A stretch of DNA of 64,000 nucleotides from Sphaerotilus sulfidivorans (lineage in GTDB: Bacteria; Pseudomonadota; Gammaproteobacteria; Burkholderiales; Burkholderiaceae_C). Location: assembly GCF_013426975.1 (NCBI RefSeq), contig NZ_JACCPY010000007.1:1-64000 (forward strand). The letters run 5' to 3'. Of the stretch, positions 20,351-28,027 are shown piece by piece. Numbering within the stretch: the stretch's first letter is position 1; the number at the start of each line of letters is the position of its first letter. A program made the position numbers and the translations under genes. Under the pieces are notes generated by a model. It saw only the letters and a list, made by a program, of their open reading frames with translations, did no database searches and had not been told where the DNA came from.

Positions 20351-22537
20351 TCAGCCCTTCAGGGTCTGCTCGAGCACATGCAGCTGCTGGTTCAGTTCGG
20401 TGTTCTTGTGGCGCTCCTCGGCGATCTTGCGCACCGCGTAGAGCACCGTGGTGTGATCGCGCCCGCCGAAGAGCTCGCCGATCTCGGGCAGGCTCTTCTG
20501 CGTCATCTCCTTGGCCAGGTACATCGCGATCTGGCGCGGCCGCGCGATGCTGGACGGGCGCTTCTTGCTGTACATGTCGGCGATCTTGATCTTGTAGAAG
20601 TCGGCGACCGTCTTCTGGATGTTCTCGACCGAGATCTGGCGGTTCTGGATCGACAGCAGATCCTTCAGCGCCTCGCGCGTCAGCGCGATGTTGATCACCT
20701 TGTGGCTGAAGCGCGAGTAGGCGACGACCTTGCGCAGCGCGCCTTCGAGCTCGCGCACGTTGGCGCGCACGTTCTTGGCGATGAAGAAGGCGACCTCCTC
20801 GGGCATCGCGCAGCCCTCGGCCTCGGCCTTCTTCATCAGGATGGCCACGCGCATCTCCAGCTCCGGCGGCTCGATCGCCACCGTCAGGCCCGAGTCGAAG
20901 CGGCTGGTCAGGCGCTCGTCGATGTCCACCAGCCCCTTGGGGTAGGTGTCGCTGGTCATGACGATGTGCGCGCGCTTGGACACCAGCGCCTCGAAGGCGT
21001 TGAAGAACTCCTCCTGCGTGCGGTCCTTGCCGGCGAAGAACTGCACGTCGTCGATCAGCAGCAGGTCGAGCGAGTGGTACTTCGCCTTCAGCTCGTCGAA
21101 GGTCTTGCGCTGGTAGTTGCGCACCACGTCCGAGATGAACTGCTCGGCGTGCAGGTAGAGCACGCGCGCGTCGGCACGCTCGCGCAGCATCGCGTTGCCG
21201 ACCGCGTGGATCAGGTGCGTCTTGCCCAGGCCGACGCCACCGTACAGGAACAGCGGGTTGTACATGCCGCCGGGCGAGCCGACGACATGCAGCGCGGCGG
21301 TGCGCGCCATCTGGTTGGCGCGGCCCGGCACCAGGGTGTCGAAGGTCAGCAGCGGGTTGATGCGCCCGCGGGTGCTGGTCGGCGCCGAGGGCGGCGGCAC
21401 GGTGGGGATCAGCAGCGCCGGCGCAGCCAGGCCGGCCTGAGCGGGCGCCGGCGCCGGAGGCACCTGCCGGGCGACGATCGGCGCCGGTGTGGCGGCCCGG
21501 GCGGGTGATGTGCCGGACGAGGCGGCGGGCGCCGGGGCGGGCGAGGGCGAGTCCTCGGCGCTGGCGCGCTGTCGACGCGCCAGCGCCGCCGAGGCCTTGG
21601 CCAGCGCCGCGGATGCCGAGATCGCGCCCAGCACGTCGGTCGGGCGCGCCGAGGCGCCGGCCGGCGCCGCACTGGTGGTCGCCGCGCCCGCAGCCGGGCT
21701 TGCGACGACCGCCGCTGCGGCGACCGGTCTCGTGGGGGCTTCGGCCGAAGGCGCCGGTTCGACCGGCGGCTCGGCGTCCATGTCGGGCAGCGCCGGCAGA
21801 TCGGGCAGATCAGGCAGATGCTCCGACAGCGCGGTGCGAGGCACGGGCTTCGGCAGCGGCGGGCGGGTGCGAGTGGCCGGCGCGGCGGCCGGCAGATCCG
21901 GCAGCGCTGCGGGTGGCGTGTCGTCCAGCCGGCTGGAGATGAAGGACGCTGCCGCTGCCGCATCCGCCGCCAGCCGGGCCAGCGCCGGGGATTCGGCCAG
22001 CGGCGAGAGGTCGGCGGCCAGCACCAGCGGCGTGGCCGGCTCGGCCACCTTCCGCGCGCCTGCGCGCGTGCGAGCACGCGCACCTGAAGCCGCCGATGTG
22101 GCCGAACTCCGTGCGCCTGCCGGCGGCAGGTCGAGCATCGACATCTGCACCGGATCATGGACCGGCGTGTCGGCTGGGGGCGGGGTCGGGGCCGGGTCGG
22201 CCAGCGCCGGCGGCCCGGCGGGCAGCGGCGGACTCGCAGGCGCTGGCACGGGGGCGGGCGCAGGCGCAGGTGCCGCCTCGCGCGCGCCCGCGATATGCAG
22301 TTCGAGCCGGACCGGCATGCCGGCGATCTCGCTCAGGATGCGCTCGATGCGCTCGCCGAACTGCGAGCGGATCCAGTCGCGCTTGAACCGGTTGGGAGCG
22401 CACAGGTCGACGCGAACCGCCGCGCCGTCCACGGTCACGTCGGCCGGGGGAAGCGGGCGGATCCACGTGTTGAACTGCTGTTGCGGCAGCTCGGCGGCGA
22501 GGCGTTCAAGGCCTCTATCCCACAGGTCCGTTTGCAT
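20351..22537 (-). CDS. dnaA: Replication initiator DnaA with a very long domain II
   Basis: A 728-residue DnaA; most are 440-520. Domain I (about 1-85) begins [29 protein letters not shown] and recruits helicase loaders. Domain III starts near 396 ([15 protein letters not shown]), with Walker [10 protein letters not shown] (Lys439, compared with Lys178 in E. coli) and Walker B LLIDDVQF. Domain IV carries the [15 protein letters not shown] box-binding signature. Between them a linker of about 300 residues is rich in Ala, Pro and acidic patches. The start at 22537 gives a normal domain I; an open extension to 22636 lacks homology. DnaA-box-like sites upstream suggest autoregulation. Confidence 0.96.
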   Translation of the reverse strand: MQTDLWDRGLERLAAELPQQQFNTWIRPLPPADVTVDGAAVRVDLCAPNRFKRDWIRSQFGERIERILSEIAGMPVRLELHIAGAREAAPAPAPAPVPAPASPPLPAGPPALADPAPTPPPADTPVHDPVQMSMLDLPPAGARSSATSAASGARARTRAGARKVAEPATPLVLAADLSPLAESPALARLAADAAAAASFISSRLDDTPPAALPDLPAAAPATRTRPPLPKPVPRTALSEHLPDLPDLPALPDMDAEPPVEPAPSAEAPTRPVAAAAVVASPAAGAATTSAAPAGASARPTDVLGAISASAALAKASAALARRQRASAEDSPSPAPAPAASSGTSPARAATPAPIVARQVPPAPAPAQAGLAAPALLIPTVPPPSAPTSTRGRINPLLTFDTLVPGRANQMARTAALHVVGSPGGMYNPLFLYGGVGLGKTHLIHAVGNAMLRERADARVLYLHAEQFISDVVRNYQRKTFDELKAKYHSLDLLLIDDVQFFAGKDRTQEEFFNAFEALVSKRAHIVMTSDTYPKGLVDIDERLTSRFDSGLTVAIEPPELEMRVAILMKKAEAEGCAMPEEVAFFIAKNVRANVRELEGALRKVVAYSRFSHKVINIALTREALKDLLSIQNRQISVENIQKTVADFYKIKIADMYSKKRPSSIARPRQIAMYLAKEMTQKSLPEIGELFGGRDHTTVLYAVRKIAEERHKNTELNQQLHVLEQTLKG

Positions 22538-22762
22538 GTGCTGAAAATTGTGGACAACTTCGAGCGAAGGGGCGCGATTGTATCGACATCGAAGCGGCCC
22601 GGGTGAGGTTATCCACAGATTCGCCGGCAGGGTCAATCCCCCCTGACGCGTCGACGATCCGGGTTCAGCATTGACTCATCGGCAAGTCGCGTGCTGTAAT
22701 CGAGGGTTTCCCGAATCAGGGCGCCTTCGGGGTGCTCACACGTCAAGGCAAGAGGATTCATC
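22538..22762. other. dnaA-rpmH intergenic region, likely part of oriC
   Basis: This 225-bp gap separates leftward dnaA from rightward rpmH, the place where oriC often lies in pseudomonad-like layouts. It contains a perfect DnaA box TTATCCACA (22609-22617) and a one-mismatch box on the other strand (22549-22557). A TACAAT -10-like hexamer on the minus strand at 22577-22582 could serve dnaA, although no good -35 is seen. Gene directions diverge from here, as expected at an origin. The denser box cluster is in rnpA (23111-23203), so the functional origin may span both. An AT-rich unwinding element is not obvious. Confidence 0.6.
22671..22700 (+). promoter_or_regulatory. Sigma-70-type promoter of rpmH
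   Basis: A -35 element TTGACT (22671-22676) and a -10 element TGTAAT (22695-22700) are separated by 18 bp. This predicts a transcription start near 22707 and a leader of about 55 bases for the rpmH-rnpA-yidD-yidC transcript. Confidence 0.6.
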
Positions 22763-22897
22763 ATGAAGCGCACCTACCAACCGTCGAAGACCCGCCGTGC
22801 CCGCACCCATGGCTTCCTGGTCCGCATGAAGACCCGTGGCGGCCGTGCCGTGCTGAATGCACGCCGCGCCAAGGGCCGCAAGCGTCTGGCCGTCTGA
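22763..22897 (+). CDS. rpmH: 50S ribosomal protein L34
   Basis: A 44-residue L34 beginning [18 protein letters not shown] and ending KGRKRLAV, the highly conserved basic peptide of the large ribosomal subunit. An AAGAGG ribosome-binding site lies 8-9 bases before the ATG. It is the first gene of the rightward transcript from the origin, followed 28 bp later by rnpA, as in most bacteria. Confidence 0.97.
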   Translation: MKRTYQPSKTRRARTHGFLVRMKTRGGRAVLNARRAKGRKRLAV

Positions 22898-22925
22898 TTC
22901 CAGGGCTTTCAGGTCCTTTCCGGGC

Positions 22926-23504
22926 GTGAGCGGACCCTCAGAGTCGCGTCGGTTCGACCGGCTCAGCGGCCCCTCCCGCTTCGAGGCCGTGATGGCAGTG
23001 CGGCCCTGCGCGCGCACTGCCCGTTTCATGGTCCACCACCTCCCCCTTCCGCTGCCCATGCCAGCACCGATCGATCAGGTCGATCCGGTGGCCTCCGGCA
23101 TGGTTTTGCCTGTGGACAAGTCTGACGGACATGCCATCGCTCCGGCTGTGGATAACTCTGTGGAAAAGTCTGTGGATGAATCTGTGGAAAAGGTTGTGGA
23201 AAACCTGTTCGTTCCCGGGCAGTCGACTTCGCTCCGGCTGGGTCTGGTCGTGCCGAAACGGCATGCCCGGCGCGCGGTGACCCGCACGCTGGTCAAGAAC
23301 CAGCTCCGCGACGCGATGCGACGCCATCTTCCGCACCTCGCCCCCGGCGACTGGGTGCTGCGCCTGCGTGCGCCGATCGACCGCGCGCGTTTCCCGAGCG
23401 CGCGCTCCGAGGCGCTGGCGGCCGAACTGCGCGCCGAGATCGATCGCCTGCTGGCCGACGCGATGCGTCGCACGGCCCGGCATTGCGCCGCGCCTTCGTC
23501 CTGA
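22926..23504 (+). CDS. rnpA: RNase P protein component with an internal insertion
   Basis: RnpA binds the RNase P RNA and helps process tRNA 5' ends. The N-terminal core (FDRLSGPSRFEAVMAVRPCARTARFMVHH) and the second core (LRLGLVVPKRHARRAVTR) match the family. They are split by about 60 residues rich in Pro and in a VDN/SVEK/SVDE/VVEN 4-residue repeat; most RnpA proteins (about 110-150 residues) lack this. The GTG start at 22926 is the nearest plausible start before the core and gives 192 residues. The RNR motif, normally RNxxKRxxR, reads RTLVKNQLR here, with N to T and R to N changes. The repeat DNA is a DnaA-box-like array. The 3' end overlaps yidD. Confidence 0.85.
   Translation: MSGPSESRRFDRLSGPSRFEAVMAVRPCARTARFMVHHLPLPLPMPAPIDQVDPVASGMVLPVDKSDGHAIAPAVDNSVEKSVDESVEKVVENLFVPGQSTSLRLGLVVPKRHARRAVTRTLVKNQLRDAMRRHLPHLAPGDWVLRLRAPIDRARFPSARSEALAAELRAEIDRLLADAMRRTARHCAAPSS
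23111..23203 (-). repeat. 12-bp-periodic array of DnaA-box-like nonamers inside rnpA
   Basis: Five TGTGGAxxA nonamers start at 23147, 23159, 23171, 23183 and 23195, exactly 12 bp apart. A further TGTGGACAA at 23111 is three periods upstream. On the minus strand 23147 reads TTATCCACA, a perfect DnaA box; the others differ at one or two positions. The periodicity equals four codons, so the protein gains a four-residue repeat. Helically spaced boxes in one direction are typical of DnaA filament-forming arrays. This is probably a main part of oriC. Confidence 0.7.
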
Positions 23505-23920
23505 TCCGGGCGCCCGTGACCGTGCTGCCGGCGTCCGATCCCGATTCTTCGTTGCGGACCCGGCTTCGCCGGTGGCCGTCAGCCGCGCTGATCGGGCTGA
23601 TCCGCGCCTACCGCCTGCTGCTGAGCCCCTGGCTGGGCTCGTCATGCCGCTTCGAGCCGACCTGCTCGGCCTACGGACTTGTTGCCTTGGAACGTCACGG
23701 TGCCCGGCGAGGCGGCGCGCTGACGCTCTGGCGCATCGCGCGCTGCCATCCGTGGTGCCAAGGCGGGCATGATCCGGTCCCTGACCGGTCGCCGCCGTCG
23801 CGGCGGCTGTTCACCTCTCTTCTGGAGCGCTCCGACGAGCGGACGCAGCAGGATGACGATCCTGCTGCGGCCCCGCCCGACCGGGCGCGTTCGCTCGCCA
23901 ATCGAAAGACCTCTGTATGA
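23483..23920 (+). CDS. yidD: Membrane protein insertion efficiency factor YidD
   Basis: YidD is a small membrane-associated protein that aids YidC/Sec-dependent insertion. The core LIRAYRLLLSPWLGSSCRFEPTCSAYGLVALERHG and the WRIARCHPWCQGGHDPVP segment carry the three conserved cysteine positions. At up to 145 residues it is longer than usual (70-100). The TTG start at 23483 lies inside rnpA; a GTG at 23516 just after rnpA is an alternative. The charged C-terminal tail of about 45 residues is variable. Its stop overlaps the yidC start as ATGA. Confidence 0.88.
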   Translation: MRRAFVLIRAPVTVLPASDPDSSLRTRLRRWPSAALIGLIRAYRLLLSPWLGSSCRFEPTCSAYGLVALERHGARRGGALTLWRIARCHPWCQGGHDPVPDRSPPSRRLFTSLLERSDERTQQDDDPAAAPPDRARSLANRKTSV

Positions 23921-25572
23921 CCGACACGCGGCGTGCCCTGCTCTGGGGCATCTTTTCCGTCTCGCTCGTGATGCTGTGGGACGGCTGGAACAAGCACAAC
24001 GGCCAGCCGTCGATGTTCGCTCCGCCGGTCGCCGCCTCGGCGGCCGCTGCAGGCAGCGCGCCGGGCGTGCCTGCCGCGCTGGCCCAGCCGGCTGGCGTGG
24101 CACCGCTGCCCGGCCTGGCCGCTGGCGGCGAGCCCTCGCGCACCATCGACATCAGCACCGATCTGGTCCGTGCCAGCATCGACACCCGCGGTGCCAGCCT
24201 GGTCGGCCTGACGCTGCCGCGCTACCGCGACGAGCATGACACCAGCAAGCCGGTGATGCTGTTCGACCGCTCGGCGCAGCGTGTCTACCAGGCCGATTCC
24301 GGCCTGATCCCGCAGCTGGCCGGTCAGGCCGCGCTGCCCAACCACACCACGCCGATGACGCTGGTGCCGGGTCCGCTGACGCTGGCCGACGGCCAGAACG
24401 AGCTGGCAGTCAGCTTCGAGTCGGCCGAGCAGGGCGGCGTGAAGCTGCGCAAGACCTATGTCTTCAAGCGCGGCGACTATGCGGTGCGGGTGCGCCATGA
24501 GGTGGTCAACACCTCGGCGGCGCCGGTGGCCGCGCAGCTCTACCTGCAGCTGGCGCGCGACGGCACGGTGCCCTCGACCTCGATCTTCATGGGGCCGGCC
24601 GCGTTCACCGGCCCGGCCGTCTACACCGACGCGGCGAAGTTCCAGAAGGTCGATTTCGCCGACATCGAGAAGTCCAAGGCCGATCACGAGAAGTCGGCCG
24701 ACAACGGCTGGATCGCGATGGTCCAGCATCACTTCGTCGGCGCCTGGATCTTCAATGACAAGGTCGCGCGCAGCTTCCAGACCAAGCGCGAAGGCACCAA
24801 TCTCTATTCGGTGGCGATGACGCTGCCGGTCGATGCGATCGCGCCGGGCGCGACGAAGACCGTCGAGACGATGCTCTATGCCGGCCCGCAGGAAGAGAAC
24901 AAGCTCGAGGCCCTGGCGCCCGGGCTGGAGCTGGTCAAGGACTACGGCTGGGTCACGATGCTGGCCAAGCCGCTGTTCTGGCTGCTCGACAAGCTGCATG
25001 GCCTGATCGGCAACTGGGGCTGGTCGATCGTGGCGCTGGTGGTGCTGCTGAAGATCGCCTTCTACTGGCTCAATGCCAGTGCCTATCGCTCGATGGGCAA
25101 GATGAAGGCGGTCAACCCGAAGATCATGGAGATCCGCGAGCGCCACAAGGCCGACCCGCAGAAGATGCAGCAGGAAATGATGCGCATCTACCGCGAGGAG
25201 AAGGTCAATCCGCTGGGCGGCTGCCTGCCGATCTTCATCCAGATGCCGTTCTTCATCGCGCTGTACTCGGTGCTGCTGGCCTCGGTCGAGATGCGCGGCG
25301 CGCCGTGGATTGGCTGGATCACCGACCTGAGCGTGCAGGACCCCTACTACATCCTGCCGGCGCTGATGACGGTCACCACGCTGTTCCAGACCTGGCTGAA
25401 CCCGACCCCGCCGGATCCGGTCCAGGCCAAGATGATGTGGATCATGCCGCTGCTGTTCAGCGTGATGTTCATCTTCTTCCCCGCGGGTCTGGTGCTGTAC
25501 TGGTTCGTCAACAACCTGCTGTCGATCGCGCAGCAGTGGATGATCAACCGCCAGCTCGGCCTGAACCGCTGA
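23917..25572 (+). CDS. yidC: Membrane protein insertase YidC
   Basis: A 551-residue YidC/Oxa1 insertase that inserts and folds inner-membrane proteins alone or with SecYEG. It has an N-terminal transmembrane anchor (about 7-22), then an Ala/Pro-rich linker, the large periplasmic beta-supersandwich (about 60-340) and the conserved five-helix core. The core includes SAYRSMGKMKAVNPKIMEIRERH, a cytoplasmic coiled-coil loop, and GGCLPIFIQMPFFIALY. The ATGA overlap with yidD implies coupled translation. A strong terminator 315 bp after the stop ends the transcript. Confidence 0.96.
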   Translation: MTDTRRALLWGIFSVSLVMLWDGWNKHNGQPSMFAPPVAASAAAAGSAPGVPAALAQPAGVAPLPGLAAGGEPSRTIDISTDLVRASIDTRGASLVGLTLPRYRDEHDTSKPVMLFDRSAQRVYQADSGLIPQLAGQAALPNHTTPMTLVPGPLTLADGQNELAVSFESAEQGGVKLRKTYVFKRGDYAVRVRHEVVNTSAAPVAAQLYLQLARDGTVPSTSIFMGPAAFTGPAVYTDAAKFQKVDFADIEKSKADHEKSADNGWIAMVQHHFVGAWIFNDKVARSFQTKREGTNLYSVAMTLPVDAIAPGATKTVETMLYAGPQEENKLEALAPGLELVKDYGWVTMLAKPLFWLLDKLHGLIGNWGWSIVALVVLLKIAFYWLNASAYRSMGKMKAVNPKIMEIRERHKADPQKMQQEMMRIYREEKVNPLGGCLPIFIQMPFFIALYSVLLASVEMRGAPWIGWITDLSVQDPYYILPALMTVTTLFQTWLNPTPPDPVQAKMMWIMPLLFSVMFIFFPAGLVLYWFVNNLLSIAQQWMINRQLGLNR

Positions 25573-25885
25573 CGCCGCGTCGACGCCTGCCTGCGGGCGG
25601 GTGACCTGCAAGGGTCGTGAAGGGGGTGCGATGCACCTCTTTTGCGACTCTTGTTGCTTTGTGCAATTCGGACGCGACAAGTGGCACGGCCTTTGCCGCC
25701 GGTTGCAAGGGCTGCCTTGAGTCTGTCACGGACGGCCCGCATCATTCGTTCTGCGGGGCGTGACCCCGGGATTGTGGTGGCAGGCTTGCAAGCCAGCAGA
25801 AGACGGGCCGGGAGGCTCGCCCCCACAGGCCCGGCTCCGGGGGTCGATGGCGATGAGCCGGCTCCCCTCCGCGCGAACACCCTGA

Positions 25886-25920
25886 CGCCCTGTCGGCCCG
25901 GCTGCCGACAGGGCGTTTCT
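25886..25920 (+). terminator. Rho-independent terminator after yidC
   Basis: A perfect 12-bp stem, CGCCCTGTCGGC (25886-25897) with GCCGACAGGGCG (25904-25915), a 6-base loop and a TTTCT tail. It lies late in the 25573-25954 gap. The rest of that gap shows no gene; it has a 12-bp palindrome GGCTTGCAAGCC at 25783-25794 of unknown meaning and no clear promoter. The structure probably ends the rpmH-rnpA-yidD-yidC transcript and separates it from mnmE. Confidence 0.8.
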
Positions 25921-25963
25921 CATGGCGCAGGCCGGTCGTGCGGCGTCGGCGAGAATGCGCGCC

Positions 25964-27379
25964 ATGCTTGCTCGACATCAGGATCCGATCGTGGCGATCG
26001 CCACCGCCCCCGGCCGCGGCGCCGTGGGCATCGTGCGTGTTTCCGGCCGCGGTCTGGCCCCGCTGGCCCGGCGCCTGACCGGCCGCGATCTGGCCCCGCG
26101 CGTGGCCACCTACGGCCCCTTCCTCGACGCCGAGGGCCGGCCGATCGACCAGGGCCTGGCGCTCTATTTCCCGGCGCCGCACAGCTACACCGGCGAGGAT
26201 GTGCTGGAGCTGCAGGCCCACGGCGGCCCGGTGGTGCTGCAGCTGCTGATGGCACGCTGCCTGCAGGCGGCGGCCGAGGGCGAGCTGCTGCCGCGGCTGC
26301 GGCCGGCCGAGCCGGGCGAGTTCACCGAGCGCGCCTTCCTGAACGACAAGCTCGACCTGGCGCAGGCCGAGGCGGTGGCCGACCTGATCGACGCCAGCAC
26401 CGAGGCGGCGGCGCGCAGCGCGGCCCGCTCGCTGTCAGGCGACTTCTCCAGGCGCATCGAGGCGCTGCGCGACGGCCTGGTCGAGCTGCGCATGCTGGTC
26501 GAGGCGACGCTGGACTTTCCCGAGGAGGAGATCGATTTCCTCGAGAAGGCCGACGCGCGCGGGCGGCTGGCGCGGCTGGCCGAGCGGCTCGATGTGGTGC
26601 TCGACACCGCGCGCCAGGGCGCGCTGCTGCGCGAAGGCCTGACGGTGGTGATCGCCGGCCAGCCCAATGCGGGCAAGAGTTCTCTGCTGAATGCGCTGGC
26701 CGGCGCCGAGCTGGCCATCGTCACGCCGATCGCCGGCACCACCCGCGACCGGGTCAGCGAGACGCTGCAGATCGAGGGCGTGCCGGTGCATGTGATCGAC
26801 ACCGCCGGCCTGCGCTCCGACGCCGAGGCGGCCGACGAGGTCGAGCGCATCGGCATCGCGCGCAGCTGGGAGGCGATCGCCGGCGCCGATGCGGTGCTGA
26901 TGCTGCATGACCTGACCCGCTGCCTGGACCCGGACTACGCTGCGGCCGATCGTGCGATCGAGGCGCGGCTGCCCGACCGCTCGCGCCGCGTGCATGTCTT
27001 CAACAAGACCGACCGGGTCGATGCCGCGCACCGGGCGGCGGTGCTGGCCGGTGTGCCGGAAGGCGAGCGAGCGCTCACGCTCTCGGCCAAGACCCGCGAC
27101 GGGCTGGAGGGCTTGCGCCGGCTGCTGCTGGATCTGGCGGGCTGGCATGCCTCGCCCGACGGCGTGTTCATCGCGCGCGAGCGCCATCTGACGGCGCTGC
27201 GCCGCGCACGCGAGCACCTCGAGCTGGCCGCGGGCTGGGCCGCGCGCCGCGACGAGGCGCTGGATCTGTTCGCCGAGGAGCTGCGCCTGTCGCACGACGC
27301 GCTGGGCGAGATCACCGGCGCCTTCTCGGCCGACGACCTGCTGGGCGTGATCTTTTCGCGCTTCTGCATCGGCAAATAG
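25964..27379 (+). CDS. mnmE: tRNA uridine-5-carboxymethylaminomethyl modification GTPase MnmE
   Basis: A 471-residue MnmE/TrmE GTPase. With MnmG it installs the 5-carboxymethylaminomethyl group on wobble U34 of several tRNAs. The tetrahydrofolate-binding N-domain starts [23 protein letters not shown] helical domain is interrupted by the G domain: [12 protein letters not shown] at 232-243, GTTRD, DTAGLR and NKTD. The diagnostic C-terminal FCIGK, whose Cys is conserved in the family, is present. The start is 25964 or the in-frame ATG at 25955. Its usual partner mnmG is not in the window. Confidence 0.96.
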   Translation: MLARHQDPIVAIATAPGRGAVGIVRVSGRGLAPLARRLTGRDLAPRVATYGPFLDAEGRPIDQGLALYFPAPHSYTGEDVLELQAHGGPVVLQLLMARCLQAAAEGELLPRLRPAEPGEFTERAFLNDKLDLAQAEAVADLIDASTEAAARSAARSLSGDFSRRIEALRDGLVELRMLVEATLDFPEEEIDFLEKADARGRLARLAERLDVVLDTARQGALLREGLTVVIAGQPNAGKSSLLNALAGAELAIVTPIAGTTRDRVSETLQIEGVPVHVIDTAGLRSDAEAADEVERIGIARSWEAIAGADAVLMLHDLTRCLDPDYAAADRAIEARLPDRSRRVHVFNKTDRVDAAHRAAVLAGVPEGERALTLSAKTRDGLEGLRRLLLDLAGWHASPDGVFIARERHLTALRRAREHLELAAGWAARRDEALDLFAEELRLSHDALGEITGAFSADDLLGVIFSRFCIGK

Positions 27380-27553
27380 GACGGGCGGCGAGGGGGGCAT
27401 GATCGTGCTCGCCGGTGTCATGGTGTGACATGTTTCACGAATCGCCGGAAGTGTTATTTTCGTAAACCTTTTGTGCCACCTGCCGGAGCATCATGCCGGC
27501 CCGGGTGGCCGGCTATGCTCCTGCCCTGCGGAAAGTGCGAGAGGTGAACGGCG

Positions 27554-28021
27554 ATGGGAATGGATGAACTGATCGAGGCGGTGCAGTCCCTGCGGGCTGA
27601 CGACGCCTTTCGCGCCCGCTTCAACCTGCCGCAATGGCGCAACTTCGCCGCCTACCTGACGCCCTACCAGCTGCGTGCCGGCGATCTGCTGATCAAGCAG
27701 GGCGAGTGCGACCGGGCCGCCTACTTCGTCGGCCAGGGCAGTCTGCAGGTCTATGTGCAGGGCGCGGCGCCCGGCGCCTTCCGGGTGGCCTTGATGCGGC
27801 CGGGCGCGCTGGTCGGCGAGACCGGCCTGTTCAGCGACCAGCCGCACTCGGCCAGCGTCGAGGCGATGACGCCGACCATCGTCTGGGCCCTGCATCTGCC
27901 GCGCTACGAGGAGCTGGCCGCCCGGGCGCCGACGATCGCCAACGAGGTGCTGCGTGCGGCCGGTGCGGTCATGGTGGCGCGGCTGCGCGCCAATCTGGCG
28001 CAGCGGGTCGCGGTCGCCTGA
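27554..28021 (+). CDS. Cyclic nucleotide-binding domain protein
   Basis: A 155-residue protein that is almost entirely one cNMP-binding beta-roll (about 35-125), with GDLLIKQGECDRAAYFVGQGSLQVYV and the phosphate-binding-cassette-like segment GALVGETGLFSDQPHSASVEA. There is no DNA-binding helix-turn-helix and no enzymatic domain, so it is a stand-alone sensor or adaptor. An ATG two codons in is an equally good start. It converges on the Kef antiporter gene with a 6-bp gap. The ligand and partner are unknown; a cyclic-nucleotide phosphodiesterase-like gene lies 10 kb away. Confidence 0.78.
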   Translation: MGMDELIEAVQSLRADDAFRARFNLPQWRNFAAYLTPYQLRAGDLLIKQGECDRAAYFVGQGSLQVYVQGAAPGAFRVALMRPGALVGETGLFSDQPHSASVEAMTPTIVWALHLPRYEELAARAPTIANEVLRAAGAVMVARLRANLAQRVAVA

Positions 28022-28027
28022 GCCGGC

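Noticed and set aside
22538-22762. Treating the dnaA-rpmH gap alone as the full origin
   Set aside because: It holds only one perfect and one near-perfect DnaA box, while the dense periodic array is in rnpA; the origin is better described as spanning both.
25783-25794. A perfect 12-bp palindrome GGCTTGCAAGCC in the yidC-mnmE gap
   Set aside because: It does not extend beyond 12 bp, has no second copy nearby and no regulator context.
27431-27446. A parS-like half site (TGTTTCACG) upstream of the cyclic-nucleotide-binding gene
   Set aside because: Only the first nine bases match TGTTTCACGTGAAACA; the second half does not, so ParB binding is unlikely.
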